From contig JBITNC010000001.1 in NCBI GenBank assembly GCA_050084985.1, positions 94,798,001-94,862,000 of the forward strand: DNA of 64,000 nt. Reading direction: 5' to 3'. The notes beneath the pieces are model-generated. The model saw only the letters and a program-made list of their open reading frames with translations, made no database searches and was not told the origin of the DNA. Position numbers and translations under genes: made by a program. The stretch comes from Nageia nagi. Taxonomy: Eukaryota > Pinophyta. Shown here piece after piece: positions 13,328 to 24,258 of the stretch (its first letter is position 1; the number at the start of each line of letters is the position of its first letter).

Positions 13328-14404
13328 CTATAAGGCCTTCTTGTTATATGGGAGTGGTAATGCTTCTATAGTGTTTACTCTATTTGGATCATTTGCTAGT
13401 CCCTCTTTTGAGATAATGTATCCATGTAACTTTCCTTGGTTGACCATAAAAATTGACTTTTTTGGGTTGATTAAAATGCTAAATTTCATGCATCTTTCAA
13501 AGACTAATCTTAGATGTTCCAGGTGATCACTTCTACTTCTATAGAAGATAGTGATATCATCTAAATAGATCAGTATAATCTTATTTATTAGCTCACCAAA
13601 TGCGTGGTCCATAGCTCTTTGAAAAGTAGCTCCTACATTAGAAAGACCAAATGGCATCCTTTGAAAAGAAAATGTCCTCCATTTAGTTGTAAATGCTATT
13701 TTGAACTGATCTTCATCCTTCACCCAAATTTGGTTAAATCCTGAGTAGCCATTAATCATTGAAAAATAGAAAGCTCTAGCTACTATATGCAAGATCTGAT
13801 CCATTGGAGGAAGAGGATAATTATCTTTAAGGGACACTTTATTCAAATTTTTGAAATCAAAATAAAGTCTAGTTTCTCCACTCTTCTTTCTAACAGGAAC
13901 TAGATTTGCAACCTAAGAAGAAGGCTTGATAGGATAAATGATTTTTGAATCAAGGAGCTTGATTAACTCCTATTTCATACCTTCTTCTATCTTTGGGTTG
14001 ATAGGTCTTTTATTTTTTCCTGTATGGTTTGACTTCTGGCTCAAGTTCAATCATGTGTTAGATGGCATATTTGTCATATGTCTTTAAATCATCATAAGTC
14101 TAGGTAATTACTTGAGAAAACTCATGATAAATCTAAGACATAGCAGCCTTTTCTACACCAAAACACTCTGAACTAATTTTATAAACTTCTTGGGTTCTAC
14201 TTCTAGCTCCTCATAATTGTCCTTCATGATGACAAAGGACTTAGCCTTTAGGACATCTTTTGAATCAAATAAAATTTCAAAAGAGAGCAATCCTATTGGT
14301 ATTACATTGTTTCTAAGTTGAATGACATCTAATTCTTGAAAATAATTAGGCATTTCCTGAGTACCAAAAGTATGAGCCACTACTTCATCTATAAAAAAGT
14401 TCAT
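13328..14404 (-). pseudogene. Ty3/gypsy reverse transcriptase remnant
   Basis: It would copy element RNA into cDNA. After a decayed leader (14,404-13,900, with VANLVPVRKKSGETRLYFDF), a clean 172-codon stretch (13,846-13,328) carries the core motifs: LKDNYPLPPMDQIL, FSMINGYSGFNQI (the first catalytic Asp region reads M-I-N where M-D is usual), FQRMPFGLSNVGATFQRAMD, and the YLDD active-site box at 13,567-13,556. YLDD is intact. The leader holds stops, so no full protein is possible. Confidence 0.9.
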
Positions 14405-14560
14405 AATATGCTCATCAAAGTCAAATACTTGCCAGAAGTTGCAGCATCAGGTACTAAAGGCCTACACTAAACTTTGACTCTAAGAGCTCCTTTTTTGTAA
14501 TGAGCAGGGTTATAATGTGCCCCTCTTCTAACAAGTGCATTAGCTATTTGGTTGTGCCTT

Positions 14561-14900
14561 CTAGGAATAGATATAAAATTGATAGCTAGAAATGACTCCA
14601 ATAAATCCCACACTATTCTTATAGTTCTTTAGGTAATGATGTTTTGCACTGATTTGATTTTTAACTTGTTTAATGACTAATTCAAAATCACCAAGGATAA
14701 TTTTGCATCTGATGCCTATACTGATTACTTTAGATAACTCTAAATAAAGGGCTTCATATTTAGTAGCATTTTTTGTATAGGTCCATGTGAAGTGGAATGA
14801 GAATCTTTTGGTAGTCCCCTTGGGAGATTTGAAGACCATTCTAGCTCCACATCCATGTCTACATCAAGAATCATCAAAATACATCATCCATACCTCATGT
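14561..14900 (-). pseudogene. Additional (archaeal-type) RNase H domain upstream of RT
   Basis: The minus strand shows the start VWMMYFDDS, a Gly-rich turn (RHGCGARMVFKSPKG), then NATKYEALYLELSK and IILGDFELVIKQV. These are the successive motifs of the RVT_3/archaeal-like RNase H. The first Asp (YFD) and the third motif Asp (LGD) are kept. The catalytic Glu of the usual A-E-Y-E-A-L motif is Lys here. A stop follows YFDDS. The domain precedes RT, whereas in angiosperm Tat elements it is generally described after the RT-RNase H pair (established knowledge recalled, not checked). Confidence 0.75.
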
Positions 14901-15664
14901 TCTTTATCAACAGTGACTGAAATTGGTTGAACTTTATCATATAGATAATAATTACCCATGCCATCATTTGTAGCCTGATAATTTAGATCATTTGCTGAAA
15001 GAACTTTAGTTTTTAGTAGTGATTCCCTTAATGTGTCATTTTCAAATATCTCCACTAGTTGTGGATGATTCATGCAGTTTAGTTCATTGATCCTTTTAAG
15101 ATGGACAATTTGAACACCTTTAACGCTACCAACTACATCTACTGAGGAAGAATCTAATTGTATGACATCGTCAATGCATCTTGTAATGTACAACTTCATT
15201 TCATCTACAACATATTTAGGGATAATAGTTATTGTAGCTTTAGTATCTATCATACAGTTGTTCACTACCCAACTTTCTAATCTTAAGAATAAATACAAAG
15301 GTGAGGGTCTTATTATACCTATTGGAGTTGGAGGGACAATTTCAAACATAGCATAGACAAGATTCTCATCATTTATCCTCTTTTTAGTATTTTTTAACTT
15401 TAAAGCTTCTTGCAGAAGATCTAATTGACCAAGTATCTTTAATGCATCAAACACAGTCATCTTAGAAAGAGTTTTCTTCAATTCTTCCACAATATTGTAG
15501 GGAGCATATGGGATGGACTTACTTGGTTTTGCTTGTTGATGTGTTCTAAAGTGTTGAGTAGCCTTTTCTTTATGCCAATCAGTGATGAAATTATATCTCA
15601 ATATATCGAGTCTTTCTTTCTCTAAGACTTCTTTTCTAGTTGCAACAAGGTTTATTTCACCCAA
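14901..15664 (-). pseudogene. Ty3/gypsy protease region
   Basis: One frame of about 266 codons is open from 15,664 to 14,864. It starts in a linker (KSIPYAPYNIVEELKKTLSK). Near 15,265-15,200 it has the aspartic-protease core CMIDTKATITIIPKYVV, in which the catalytic Asp-Thr-Gly reads Asp-Thr-Lys, so the enzyme would be inactive. The protein then runs without a stop into the extra RNase H. The motif and its place between gag and RNase H support the call. Confidence 0.7.
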
Positions 15665-15969
15665 GGTATTAGTACCTAGATTTGACGAAATAGTACTCAG
15701 ATTAAATGGGACTTGATGATGTTGGTTTTGAGGTTGAGTTAAGGGGGCCTTAGCTTTCTTAGGTTCAAGTTGGGCTTGAGTGGAAGGTTGATACTACTGA
15801 GTGGATTGAGGATACTATGGAGTTGCTGAAGAAGTTGCTATAGTTTGAACATAATTTGCTTGTTCTCTAGCATATCCTAGAACCTAAAAGTTGACCATTG
15901 TAAGATCAACAATAGGATCTAAAATAGATTCTACCATTTGGTCAAAATGTAACCCCAAATATTGATATT

Positions 15970-17050
15970 GATACACCACACATGAATTTGGAAAATGAGG
16001 AGTTGAACATGGTGGACACCATTCCATAATGCCTAAAGTAGCACTATTTGTAGAACTAGTCATAACAACATTCTCAACTATTTTAGAAGGATTAGACTAT
16101 TTTGGCTAATTGAGCTTAGGTTGGAATCTTGGTTGATACTAATTATCATATCTTCTATAATTAAAACCATAAATTCTACCTTTCTTGCAAAGTGAGCTTA
16201 TTGGTTAGATTTCTAATAGTCACCTCCAACTACCTTATTCTCTCCTCTTCTCGAGATTTAGGTTCAGTAAAAACACTTATGGATGCAAGGGTAGGTAATG
16301 CTGGTAGCTGATTTTGGATAATAGCTTTGGGAAGAGGTGGTAAGGCCAAAATTCTAAGGTGACCAATTTGTGGAGCTAACTTGGAAGGTAAATTTGGAAA
16401 CACAAACATGATTTTTCTAAGTTGCATTTTACCAGAGGACACTAGGGTATGTTCTGTAGTCTTTGCTATCTGGTAAACATCTAGGAATGTATCTCCTAAC
16501 ATAATAATAAGCATATTAAGGTTAGGAAGAAAAGCTTTTATATAATATACCAAAGCTTGTGCATTTGTTTATCTAATCCTTACTAGTATGGAATTCCATG
16601 TTCTTTCAAATTTGATTTTAAAATCATCAATAAATTCATGAGGATGTCTTTTGATACATGCTATGAGGCTAAGGAACGTACTATCATTTCCATCTATAGA
16701 AAATCTTTTAATCAAATCCTAACATAACTCTCCATAGATTAGGCGGTTAGAGTTCTGAACCACTCAACTTCTTTGCCTTCAAAAGAGTGTGATAGTAGCC
16801 TTATCATCATAGTTTCATCAGTAATATCGAAGCTTGAAACCAACAAAGATACATCTTGATAGTGCTTGTATGGCATCTTTTTAGAGCATCATACTTAGGT
16901 AAAACTTTAAAAGCTACTTGAGGTTATAGGCATTGAATTAGCAACTACAACCAAAGGATGAATATTATTCCATGTAGGAAAATCTACTAGTTAAGCCATA
17001 CTTGGAGAATGTATAGGAGATGAAGGACGTTCTGGGAATGAGTCAAGTAC
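15970..17050 (-). pseudogene. Ty3/gypsy gag remnant
   Basis: Capsid protein of the element. On the minus strand it shows IACIKRHPHEFIDDFKIKFE, then ALVYYIKAFLPNLNMLI and DVYQIAKTTEH, the usual core of plant gypsy gag. Near 16,020-15,980 a Cys-His cluster of form CX2CX3HX4C (WCPPCSTPHFPNSC) stands where the zinc knuckle is expected. The N-terminal half contains stops, and the start is uncertain (about 17,000-17,090). Confidence 0.75.
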
Positions 17051-17351
17051 AAATGACAAAGAGGTTACCCTTAAAGGGACTAAAGGAGACATAACTTGAG
17101 AAATATATCACCTAGTCCTCTTGTGAGGAACTAACAGCTCTTGAAACCAAGGCTATCTAAGGGAATTTTTGGTACTACTTCTAGTTAATCTACATTTTGG
17201 AGGTTGCAAGGTTCAAAACATTGATCGGTTTGATAGCAAAGTCACCAATAAGGTTACAAGAACATTATAATCTTGAAGGATTCAATTGATAACCCACCAG
17301 ATGAGGCTATTAGGCCTAATCAATGCCCACTAAATATAGAATTTAGCTCAT

Positions 17352-17369
17352 GTCCCATCGGGCATGCCA
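17352..17369 (-). other. Candidate primer-binding site of the Ty3/gypsy element
   Basis: Seventeen bases inside the 5' LTR the minus strand reads TGGCATGCCCGATGGGAC. It begins with the TGG complementary to a tRNA CCA end. It does not match the usual initiator-Met site and I could not assign the tRNA. Confidence 0.3.
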
Positions 17370-17386
17370 AAAATAGAATTGGCTAC

Positions 17387-19282
17387 TATTGATTGATATA
17401 GCATAACCTCAAGGGTTTAGTCTAGTCATGTTCTCCACTACCCATAATGGTAGGTTCTTTGAAAGAGCAAAAAGTGGTGGGGATATGCTCATGTTGGTTT
17501 TTTGCTCAATCTTTAGTTTATAGGTCAGTTTCTATCTATATTTAAGGTCAAAAGTAAGAGGAAATGAATAGAAAGATGAAGAGTTACAAAAAAGAGATAA
17601 GTAAATAAATAACTAAAATAGGAATTTACAACTTGGGTATTGCAACATAGGCAACAATCCATAGCCAAGATTAAGAATAGTAAACTATCTCACACTTGGG
17701 GTCTCATAATCATAATACACAACCATAATTTGAAGAAAACATTTCACATATAACATTCATAAAAGCAATAACAGCCACTTTGTTGCAAGAGGGCAAAACA
17801 TTATTTGTTTGTATTATCATATGTGAATAACTATTATAGATTTGGGCAAATTTGCTAAAATGTTCAACCTTTTTAATTTCTAAAAGCTAGCTATTTATAC
17901 AACTTCCCCCCTCCTTGGGTGGTTGGGTTTTATTAATATACATTACTGCTAGCATTGAATGAAACAACTAAAGCAACACTATTTACATAAATGCTACAAC
18001 TATGCCAGATTACATAGTGAATAAGTACTAATCAACATAACTATCTAGGAATTTGTAATTTTTGGTCAACCATGTCCATAGAGCCGTAATCCTTTTGACA
18101 TGTCATTGATTGATCCTTCTTTGGCCTTGTAGCTAATTAAAGATAGCACTATAGCTAATTGAGTAGTTATTTGATTGCACATTGATTAGTACAATTTGGT
18201 ATTATGTTTTGTCAATCGCTACCTACTTCTCTGTAATCTTTATGATCTCTACTGTGGATGTTAATAATTAGAGTAATAGTGGTTGATAGATATTGTGTTC
18301 ATGTGGTTCAAGAATAACTACCATTGTTATGTGAAAATGAGTTGATGTCAACACATTAACAGGGCCCCAGGGGTAAAACACTTAAGATGAAGTGGACTTG
18401 GGTGTTCTTCTTATGCATTACTCTTACACTTACTTAACAGGCTCTATTTTCTTCTTCTGGGCTCTGTTGATGATCTGGTTCTTTTGGGACCCACTAATTT
18501 TCACCAAAAATCATGACATCATTTTTCAAAATCGATGAGCACTATTAATATTTTGGCTCCTTTAGAACCCGCTAATTTTCACCAAAAAATGTGATGTCAC
18601 CTTTCAAAATCATTGGCTCTATTGATGCTCTTCAAAAATTTGCACCTGCCATTGCTTGCTTTGGGACCCATTGATTTTGATCGAAAATTATGATGTCATC
18701 TCCCAAAATCATCAGGCTCTATTGATATTCTAATTCTACTAGGACCTGTTGATTTTCATCAAAAAATGTGATGTCACCTTCCGAAATCCCCAGGCTCTAT
18801 TGATATTCTTCAAAAGTCTAACTCTAAATTTGTACAAGTCTTAGACATTTGTGCCAACAATTCCTAGAGACTCTAAGGTAATAAATATAATTTTGGGATA
18901 CTTTTATATAAATAACTCTTGGGTATCCTGAAGAAGATTGCATGACTCCCGGGTATTATCAACTCCTAGTCATTAAAGAATAAAAGAATGAAGAATTGAC
19001 ATAACTCTCAAGTATCCTTATTCACATAATTCTCGGGAACTAAAAAAAAAACAATGTAACTTCTGAGTAGTATTATATACATGACTCTTGAGACTCTAAA
19101 TGATAAGAGGGATTAATAAAAGTGAAAGAATACAAAATTTTACAACTCATGAAGACTCTAAAATAATAATGTGCCCTAGGCACTCTTATATACATAACTC
19201 CTAGTCAATAAAGAATGAAATAATGAAGAATAAAAAATAATAGAATTACCCCAATTTTTGAGTGTTATTCTGAAGGAATACA
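17387..19282 (-). repeat. 5' LTR of the Ty3/gypsy element
   Basis: It is homologous to 5,188-7,069 and ends at the TSD on its right. It carries the tandem block at about 18,480-18,810 and recurrent short motifs such as CATGACTCCCGGGTA near 18,940-19,060. As the promoter-bearing copy it would drive the element leftward. Confidence 0.92.
17892..17899 (-). promoter_or_regulatory. TATA box in the Ty3/gypsy 5' LTR
   Basis: TATAAATA on the minus strand, kept in the other LTR at 5,694-5,701. It is a plausible core promoter for leftward transcription; the start site is not determined. Confidence 0.55.
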
Positions 19283-19287
19283 GTTAT
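19283..19287. repeat. Target-site duplication GTTAT (right)
   Basis: Right copy of the 5-bp duplication flanking the Ty3/gypsy element. Confidence 0.85.
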
Positions 19288-19329
19288 AAATCCATAAATT
19301 GGACATGCCTTTTCTATGCAAGGATATGA

Positions 19330-19771
19330 GTTATCAAGTTGTTAATGAGGTGGATCCTAATCACTTAGGTTAATGTATATCAAAGATATGATGACACCAA
19401 GGTGTTACATATATGATTCTAAGGAACCCCTAATCTCCAATGAGTTCTAAAATTGAATATTTCTAATATGGAGTATCACAAGAAATTAAGGTCATAATAT
19501 CTCTTAGATGATTCTCCCTCCAAATGATCAACTCCTCTTTAAGGAGTACTGAATTAGCCATCTAGTTAGCCACCCTATTCTCCTCTTGGTAAACATAATC
19601 TACCTTAAAGCTCTCCAATTTTAAAGGTTTTCAAAAATCCTCTTCAATCATTATTTTAATGGTCTAACTAGGAGGTTGAGAACCCTTCAAAGCATTAACT
19701 ATATTAAGAGAATCTCCTTCATTTATAGTTTTTTAACATTAAAACATACTAGTAAAGAAATACCTTGGGAT
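19330..19771 (-). pseudogene. LINE RNase H domain, C-terminal half
   Basis: The minus strand reads EGDSLNIVNALKGSQPPS, then IEEDF and LESFKVDYVYQEENRVAN, then MANSV. This is the end of an RVT_3 RNase H as found at the 3' end of plant L1-type LINEs (the HVYREANRVAD-type motif). The N-terminal half lies beyond the copia-like insertion, at 25,261-25,500, so the domain was split by that insertion. Stops mark it as dead. A host RNase H-like gene is a less likely source. Confidence 0.7.
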
Positions 19772-20603
19772 TGTTGGAATATATAATCCAACTTAGAATT
19801 ATAAATATAATATTTCACCTAATAATAGGTTAGCATAATTGTAATAGTTCCTAGGTAACTAAGATAGATAAACAAATAGGTAGTTATATTATATTACATA
19901 TGTAATATAATACTTTAGTCTAAATTAAGTATTTATATTATATATTGCATATATAATATAAATATTCTAGTATATATTAGATAATTATATAATAAATAAA
20001 TATATATCTATTATATGTAGGCTAATATATTATTCATTATTAAATAATATATTAGCTAGATTATGTCACCTAGTTGACTTAGTCAAACTAGGTAAGTTGA
20101 CATGGTGGCAAATGGTATGGAAAGTGGCAAATATTTGTAGTAGTGGCATAATTAACTAGATGAGCATGATACATTTATATCATGCACTCCTAGTGGTGGC
20201 TTAGAATTCTAATGGATGAATTTATAATCTAAATTAAAAGATGAAAATTTATCTAGAGGAATGTTACTTCCAATTACTCACTTGTATTATTGAGTTTTGT
20301 ATTACTTTTGCATATGATATTCTTCTCATATGTAACTTGGCTTTTGAAGAGTTTATAATAAATCTTAGTGCTAGCAAGATCTACATTATACTACATTGTT
20401 GAAAGAGGAATAAATATTGAAGATCTCATATTGGGTCATGGATTTTTTCCTTTGAGATTTACCACATTATATATTGTATTTAACACTTGTAATTTGTTAT
20501 TATTCTCTCAATTTATTCTTAAATTAGGATTTCATATTATTACCTTGATTTGGTGCATGCAATATTACTTTTGTAGTATTATTATTTTCTTTTTGAACCT
20601 TCA
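19772..20603 (+). repeat. 5' LTR of the non-autonomous copia-like element
   Basis: Starts TGTTGGAATA and ends CCTTCA. Homology to the right LTR begins at the shared TTATAAATATAAT block and continues to the end, interrupted only by the SINE in the right copy. Confidence 0.8.
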
Positions 20604-20605
20604 AG

Positions 20606-20623
20606 TGGTAGAGCCTGGGTTTG
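20606..20623 (+). other. Primer-binding site (initiator tRNA-Met type)
   Basis: TGGTAGAGCCTGGGTTTG lies two bases after the LTR. It equals the TGGTATCAGAGCCTGGG-type site with three bases missing. It sets the plus-strand orientation. Confidence 0.65.
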
Positions 20624-20796
20624 GCTAATTGAAGCATAGATCCAGGAATAAGAGAATGAAGGTAAAGCAAACCCTAACTTTTTCCTCTTTCAATTTATGT
20701 AGAAACTATTTATTTTAAGATTTTTTATTTTAAATTTTTATATATGATTCATTATTAAAAAATATATATTTCATTTTACAAATTAAATAAGTTGTA

Positions 20797-20821
20797 TGTG
20801 TGTGTGTGTGTGTGTGTGTGT
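20797..20821. repeat. (TG)n microsatellite
   Basis: About twelve uninterrupted TG units in the leader of the non-autonomous element. Confidence 0.95.
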
Positions 20822-21261
20822 ATTTGTTATTTTACACACATATATATAATATAAATAAAAATGAGGGCTTGAAACCCTCTTTTTGCTTTCACCTTACCCA
20901 TGGTTTCAAAAACTCTTCAATCCACATTAATGAGTTCTTTTGGAAATCCATAATGGAAATATATCTTCTAAGGCCACTTTCCTTCACATATTTTCTCTAA
21001 AATGTTACATCTCTATCTATTTGTAATAATTTAGCTACACCATACAATCATTCATTAACCATCCAATCGGTAATACCATATAGGGTTTTAGCATCTTTTT
21101 TCACCTTTCAATGTCCATCCACATTCCCACATAACCAAGCCCACTACAAGGGCTAATCTAACTAAATCTTAGTTCACAAGCACACTCTATCTTTTACCAT
21201 ACCATCCCCAATTATCTTTATATAAGAAACCATTTTTGGGTACTCATTTGTATCCAAACAT

Positions 21262-21703
21262 AAGGGAGAAGACCTAGTAGTTATGCACCCTAACTTTACA
21301 CCTCTTAAAACCTAATTTAATAAATTAAAATCACTCTAAATTTTATATAACTTCTTCCTCATCTAGTTTTCTTCTTATATCTAAGGTTTGGAGTCGTCAT
21401 CACCAAATTTGATAGGTCAATTACACATCATCATAGAAACTATCCAAAATAATATTTTTCAAGCCATACACATGGGTGTTAATTACAACCCCGCATCGTC
21501 AAGTACACTTGCACCAGTAGTTGAGCATTAAGTCACATATTTAATTAACCTATCAAATTTGATTATGATGACTCGAACCTTATTTATAAGCAAATAACTA
21601 GGCAAGGAAGAAACTATAAAAAATTTAGAGTGATTCAACTTTATTAAGTCAAGTTCTAAGAGGCATAAAGTTAGGGTGCACCACTATTGGGTCCTCTCCT
21701 CTA
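21262..21703. repeat. Large imperfect inverted repeat (fold-back)
   Basis: The left arm 21,262-21,425 is the imperfect reverse complement of the right arm 21,540-21,703, with a loop of about 114 bp. Matching blocks include TGCACCCTAACTTTA, AATCACTCTAAATTTT and CAAATTTGATAGGT against their complements. It may be a MITE-like or fold-back insertion or an inverted duplication. No TSD was identified. Confidence 0.75.
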
Positions 21704-22904
21704 TCAATGATATACTTAAAATGATTACTTATAGTTTACTTATTAACACAAAAATTTATAGAAGTTGATAATTTAATGCATAATAATTGATAATCTAATG
21801 CACAACTACTGGACCAAATATATTCTATGAATGGATAAATATATGATAGTAACCCTCATAACCATTGGAATGTGTTTAAGTAGTGGGTCCTCTCCCCTAT
21901 TTTGAACACCATCATTCATGCCTAGAGAGATGTCCCACCAATAAACCCTCTCTCTTCCTCCATCCATTCTGGTTGACTCCAAGGCTCTCTCAGCTTGTTC
22001 AATCTTGCTCTTCCTACTAACAAAGCCATCAATGTGTACCAAAATATTAGTAATATAAGTTTTCTCTGGTTTCAAATATACCATAAATAATAGTTGTTAC
22101 TTTTTTGCTTGCATATCTCCTTCTCACTAGGTGGGCTCAAATTATCTTTATCTTTATAAGCCTCATCCCTATCGTCGATTATGCTTTTTCTCTTGCAATT
22201 TTTCCTTTTTACATATGGTGGAAGTTAGATAACCTTTTCTATCTTAGTTTCTAATGCAAGCTATGACCTTCTGTTGATATGTTTTTCTATTTTGTTGGAC
22301 TACTATCCACAATATTTAGTATGACCCTTGCAAAGGTACTATGTTATTAAACCTTTATAGGTAAGTTATATGGGTATCTTACATGATTATACAACATTGG
22401 ATTAGAAATATAAGATAAAATTATCATCAAAGGGGTGAAATATTGTATGTAATGATAATTCTTTCTAAATGGAGATGTATGAAAATAGATACATGAAAGA
22501 TGTTGATATTTCTAAATTAAATGATTGAAGATGTATATGATGATAATTATTTCTAAAAATTGATGTGTGAAAATAGATTTATTTTTTTGTCGGTAAATTA
22601 TTTTTTGTATTATTTTGGGAATTTGGTTTATCCCTTAAACCATGAACAAAAAGTGTTACTTGTGCTTTTCAATTAAAGGAATTTATCATAGGTAATATAT
22701 ACATTTGCAATAGAGAATTGAGTGCCCTTGGATAGTAACATCCTTTGATCAATAAGATATCATTATAAAAAATATTTTCCATATTTGCAGGATTAGGAAG
22801 CATAAATGAGATATTGAAATTTATTAGGAACTTATATTTCATAAAAAAAAGGCATACATGATATAAGGATACTATAAATGGAATTGTAGCATTTCATTAT
22901 ACTA
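21704..22904. other. Interior of the copia-like element, unassigned
   Basis: There is a short direct repeat at about 21,765-21,805 (TTGATAATTTAATGC / TTGATAATCTAATGC). On the minus strand an open stretch at 22,084-21,806 (92 codons) has a charged segment (KSKIEQAERALESTRMDGG) but no domain I recognise. Confidence 0.4.
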
Positions 22905-23849
22905 CTATAGTGGAATATATCTTCTCCATGGGAAAGTGTTTTTTCTCAAGTTTTGTTCTAGACTTATTTTATATTTGGATGTGCTTTGCTTTGGATTTAG
23001 TTTGGTAATTATTGATTTTCTCATGGGACTTATTATATTTGGTAGATAAAATAAAATCAAGGTCACTATCTTCATCATCCAAAAATATTTGTTCTTTTTC
23101 CTAGATTGGGATATAATCAATTACCTTGTGATTTACTTTAGGAGTTCTACCTCTAGTTGTTGCTAATACTACAATTCCTAAGATGCATTTATTGAGTATA
23201 AATAAAGTATTCACCATTAAGGAAATTGAATCATCTACAAATGTATGGGTGGTTGCAATTGGTTTAACATGTTTATTTAGCTTGGGATGCAATAATTCTA
23301 CATCTTTATCCATGACAATTCCTTTAATTTTTTGCATGCATTGAGCAAGCAAGATTTGGTCTTTAGGGTTCTCCTCTAAGATAGAACTATACCAATGTGT
23401 AATGGATTCAAGATTATCTTGTGGGAAAAAGGAAGTAGGTTGGTGCATGATTTCATGATTATACAAAATAAGTATGATACCCTTATGCAAAGGATTTCTT
23501 TCTTCTCCTTTTTTCTCTCATTACAAATTCCAAGGAGTGGAATAAGAAATAATAAAAAAATGATAAAATATTCTTTATGATTTAGGATAAAATACATCAT
23601 TAGAGGGAAATGAAAAGCTAAAACCATAATGTAATGACCCTTTAAAGTAACATATCAAATCTGAACATCAATCAGTTCAAACCAAAATTTAATTAATTTG
23701 AATTTATCATACCCATCATTCAAGCATTTCAAGGCCCCATATGTTGAGAAGAATTTTTCCATGTAGAAATTGTTATGCTTAACTTCCCTTCTTATAATTT
23801 GATGATCTACAGTGGAGATCTTGGATGTGAAATATATTATTTTTTTCAT
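22905..23849 (-). pseudogene. Broken antisense reading frame of unknown origin
   Basis: Several minus-strand stretches join across single stops or shifts: 23,849-23,655, 23,490-23,101 (129 codons) and 23,120-22,905. The middle piece reads smoothly (for example NLESITHWYSSILEENP, then NKHVKPIATTH) and the last begins after a stop with an acidic run (FLDDEDSDLDFIL). This looks like former coding sequence, not chance frames. It runs against the direction of the surrounding element and matches no retrotransposon domain I know. A captured host-gene piece is the simplest reading (inference); the gene is unidentified. Confidence 0.35.
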
Positions 23850-24247
23850 TTAAGGTATGTAGATGATTTACTTTTTCATTATGTTATGTGTGAAAGATGT
23901 TGATCTTTCCAATTGATGTATAGAAATATTAAAAATATATATGCCACCTATTTATTTAATCCATGTTTATGGATGTATTCCACTTATTTATTTGATTCAT
24001 GTTTGATATATATGCAAAATTTCTTTATTTTTTTCCATATTTATGGATAAATGCCACTCATTTATGTGAATACTAACTTTGTGTAATCCATTATTTTGTA
24101 GATTCATGGATTATGTCCCTCATGCCACAACTTGGAGCTTCATGCCTATGAAGAAAATGTGTGAGAGATTCCTCCTCATTTTGGATTGGTTCTTAGGAAA
24201 ATTATAAATAAAATTATGATTTAATATTATAATACCTAATTGTATTA

Positions 24248-24258
24248 AAGGGAAGCAT
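24248..24258 (+). other. Polypurine tract of the copia-like element
   Basis: AAGGGAAGCA-type purine-rich run directly before the TG start of the right LTR at 24,259, the normal site for plus-strand DNA priming. Confidence 0.5.

Larger units (their letters stand above)
5188..19282 (-). mobile_element. Tat-like Ty3/gypsy LTR retrotransposon, 14.1 kb, inactive
   Basis: This is a full-length LTR retrotransposon on the minus strand. It has two LTRs of about 1.88 and 1.90 kb with TG..CA ends and a 5-bp TSD. Order in element direction: 5' LTR (17,387-19,282), gag, protease, extra RNase H, reverse transcriptase, RNase H, integrase, long extra reading frame, 3' LTR (5,188-7,069). RT followed by integrase places it in Ty3/gypsy. 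An additional archaeal-type RNase H and an extra 3' reading frame are known marks of the plant Tat group. Every frame carries stops and several catalytic residues are lost, so it can move only with help, if at all. Confidence 0.9.

Noticed and set aside
13110-13526. Plus-strand open frames opposite the RT
   Set aside because: Shadows of the minus-strand reverse transcriptase; no independent protein signature.
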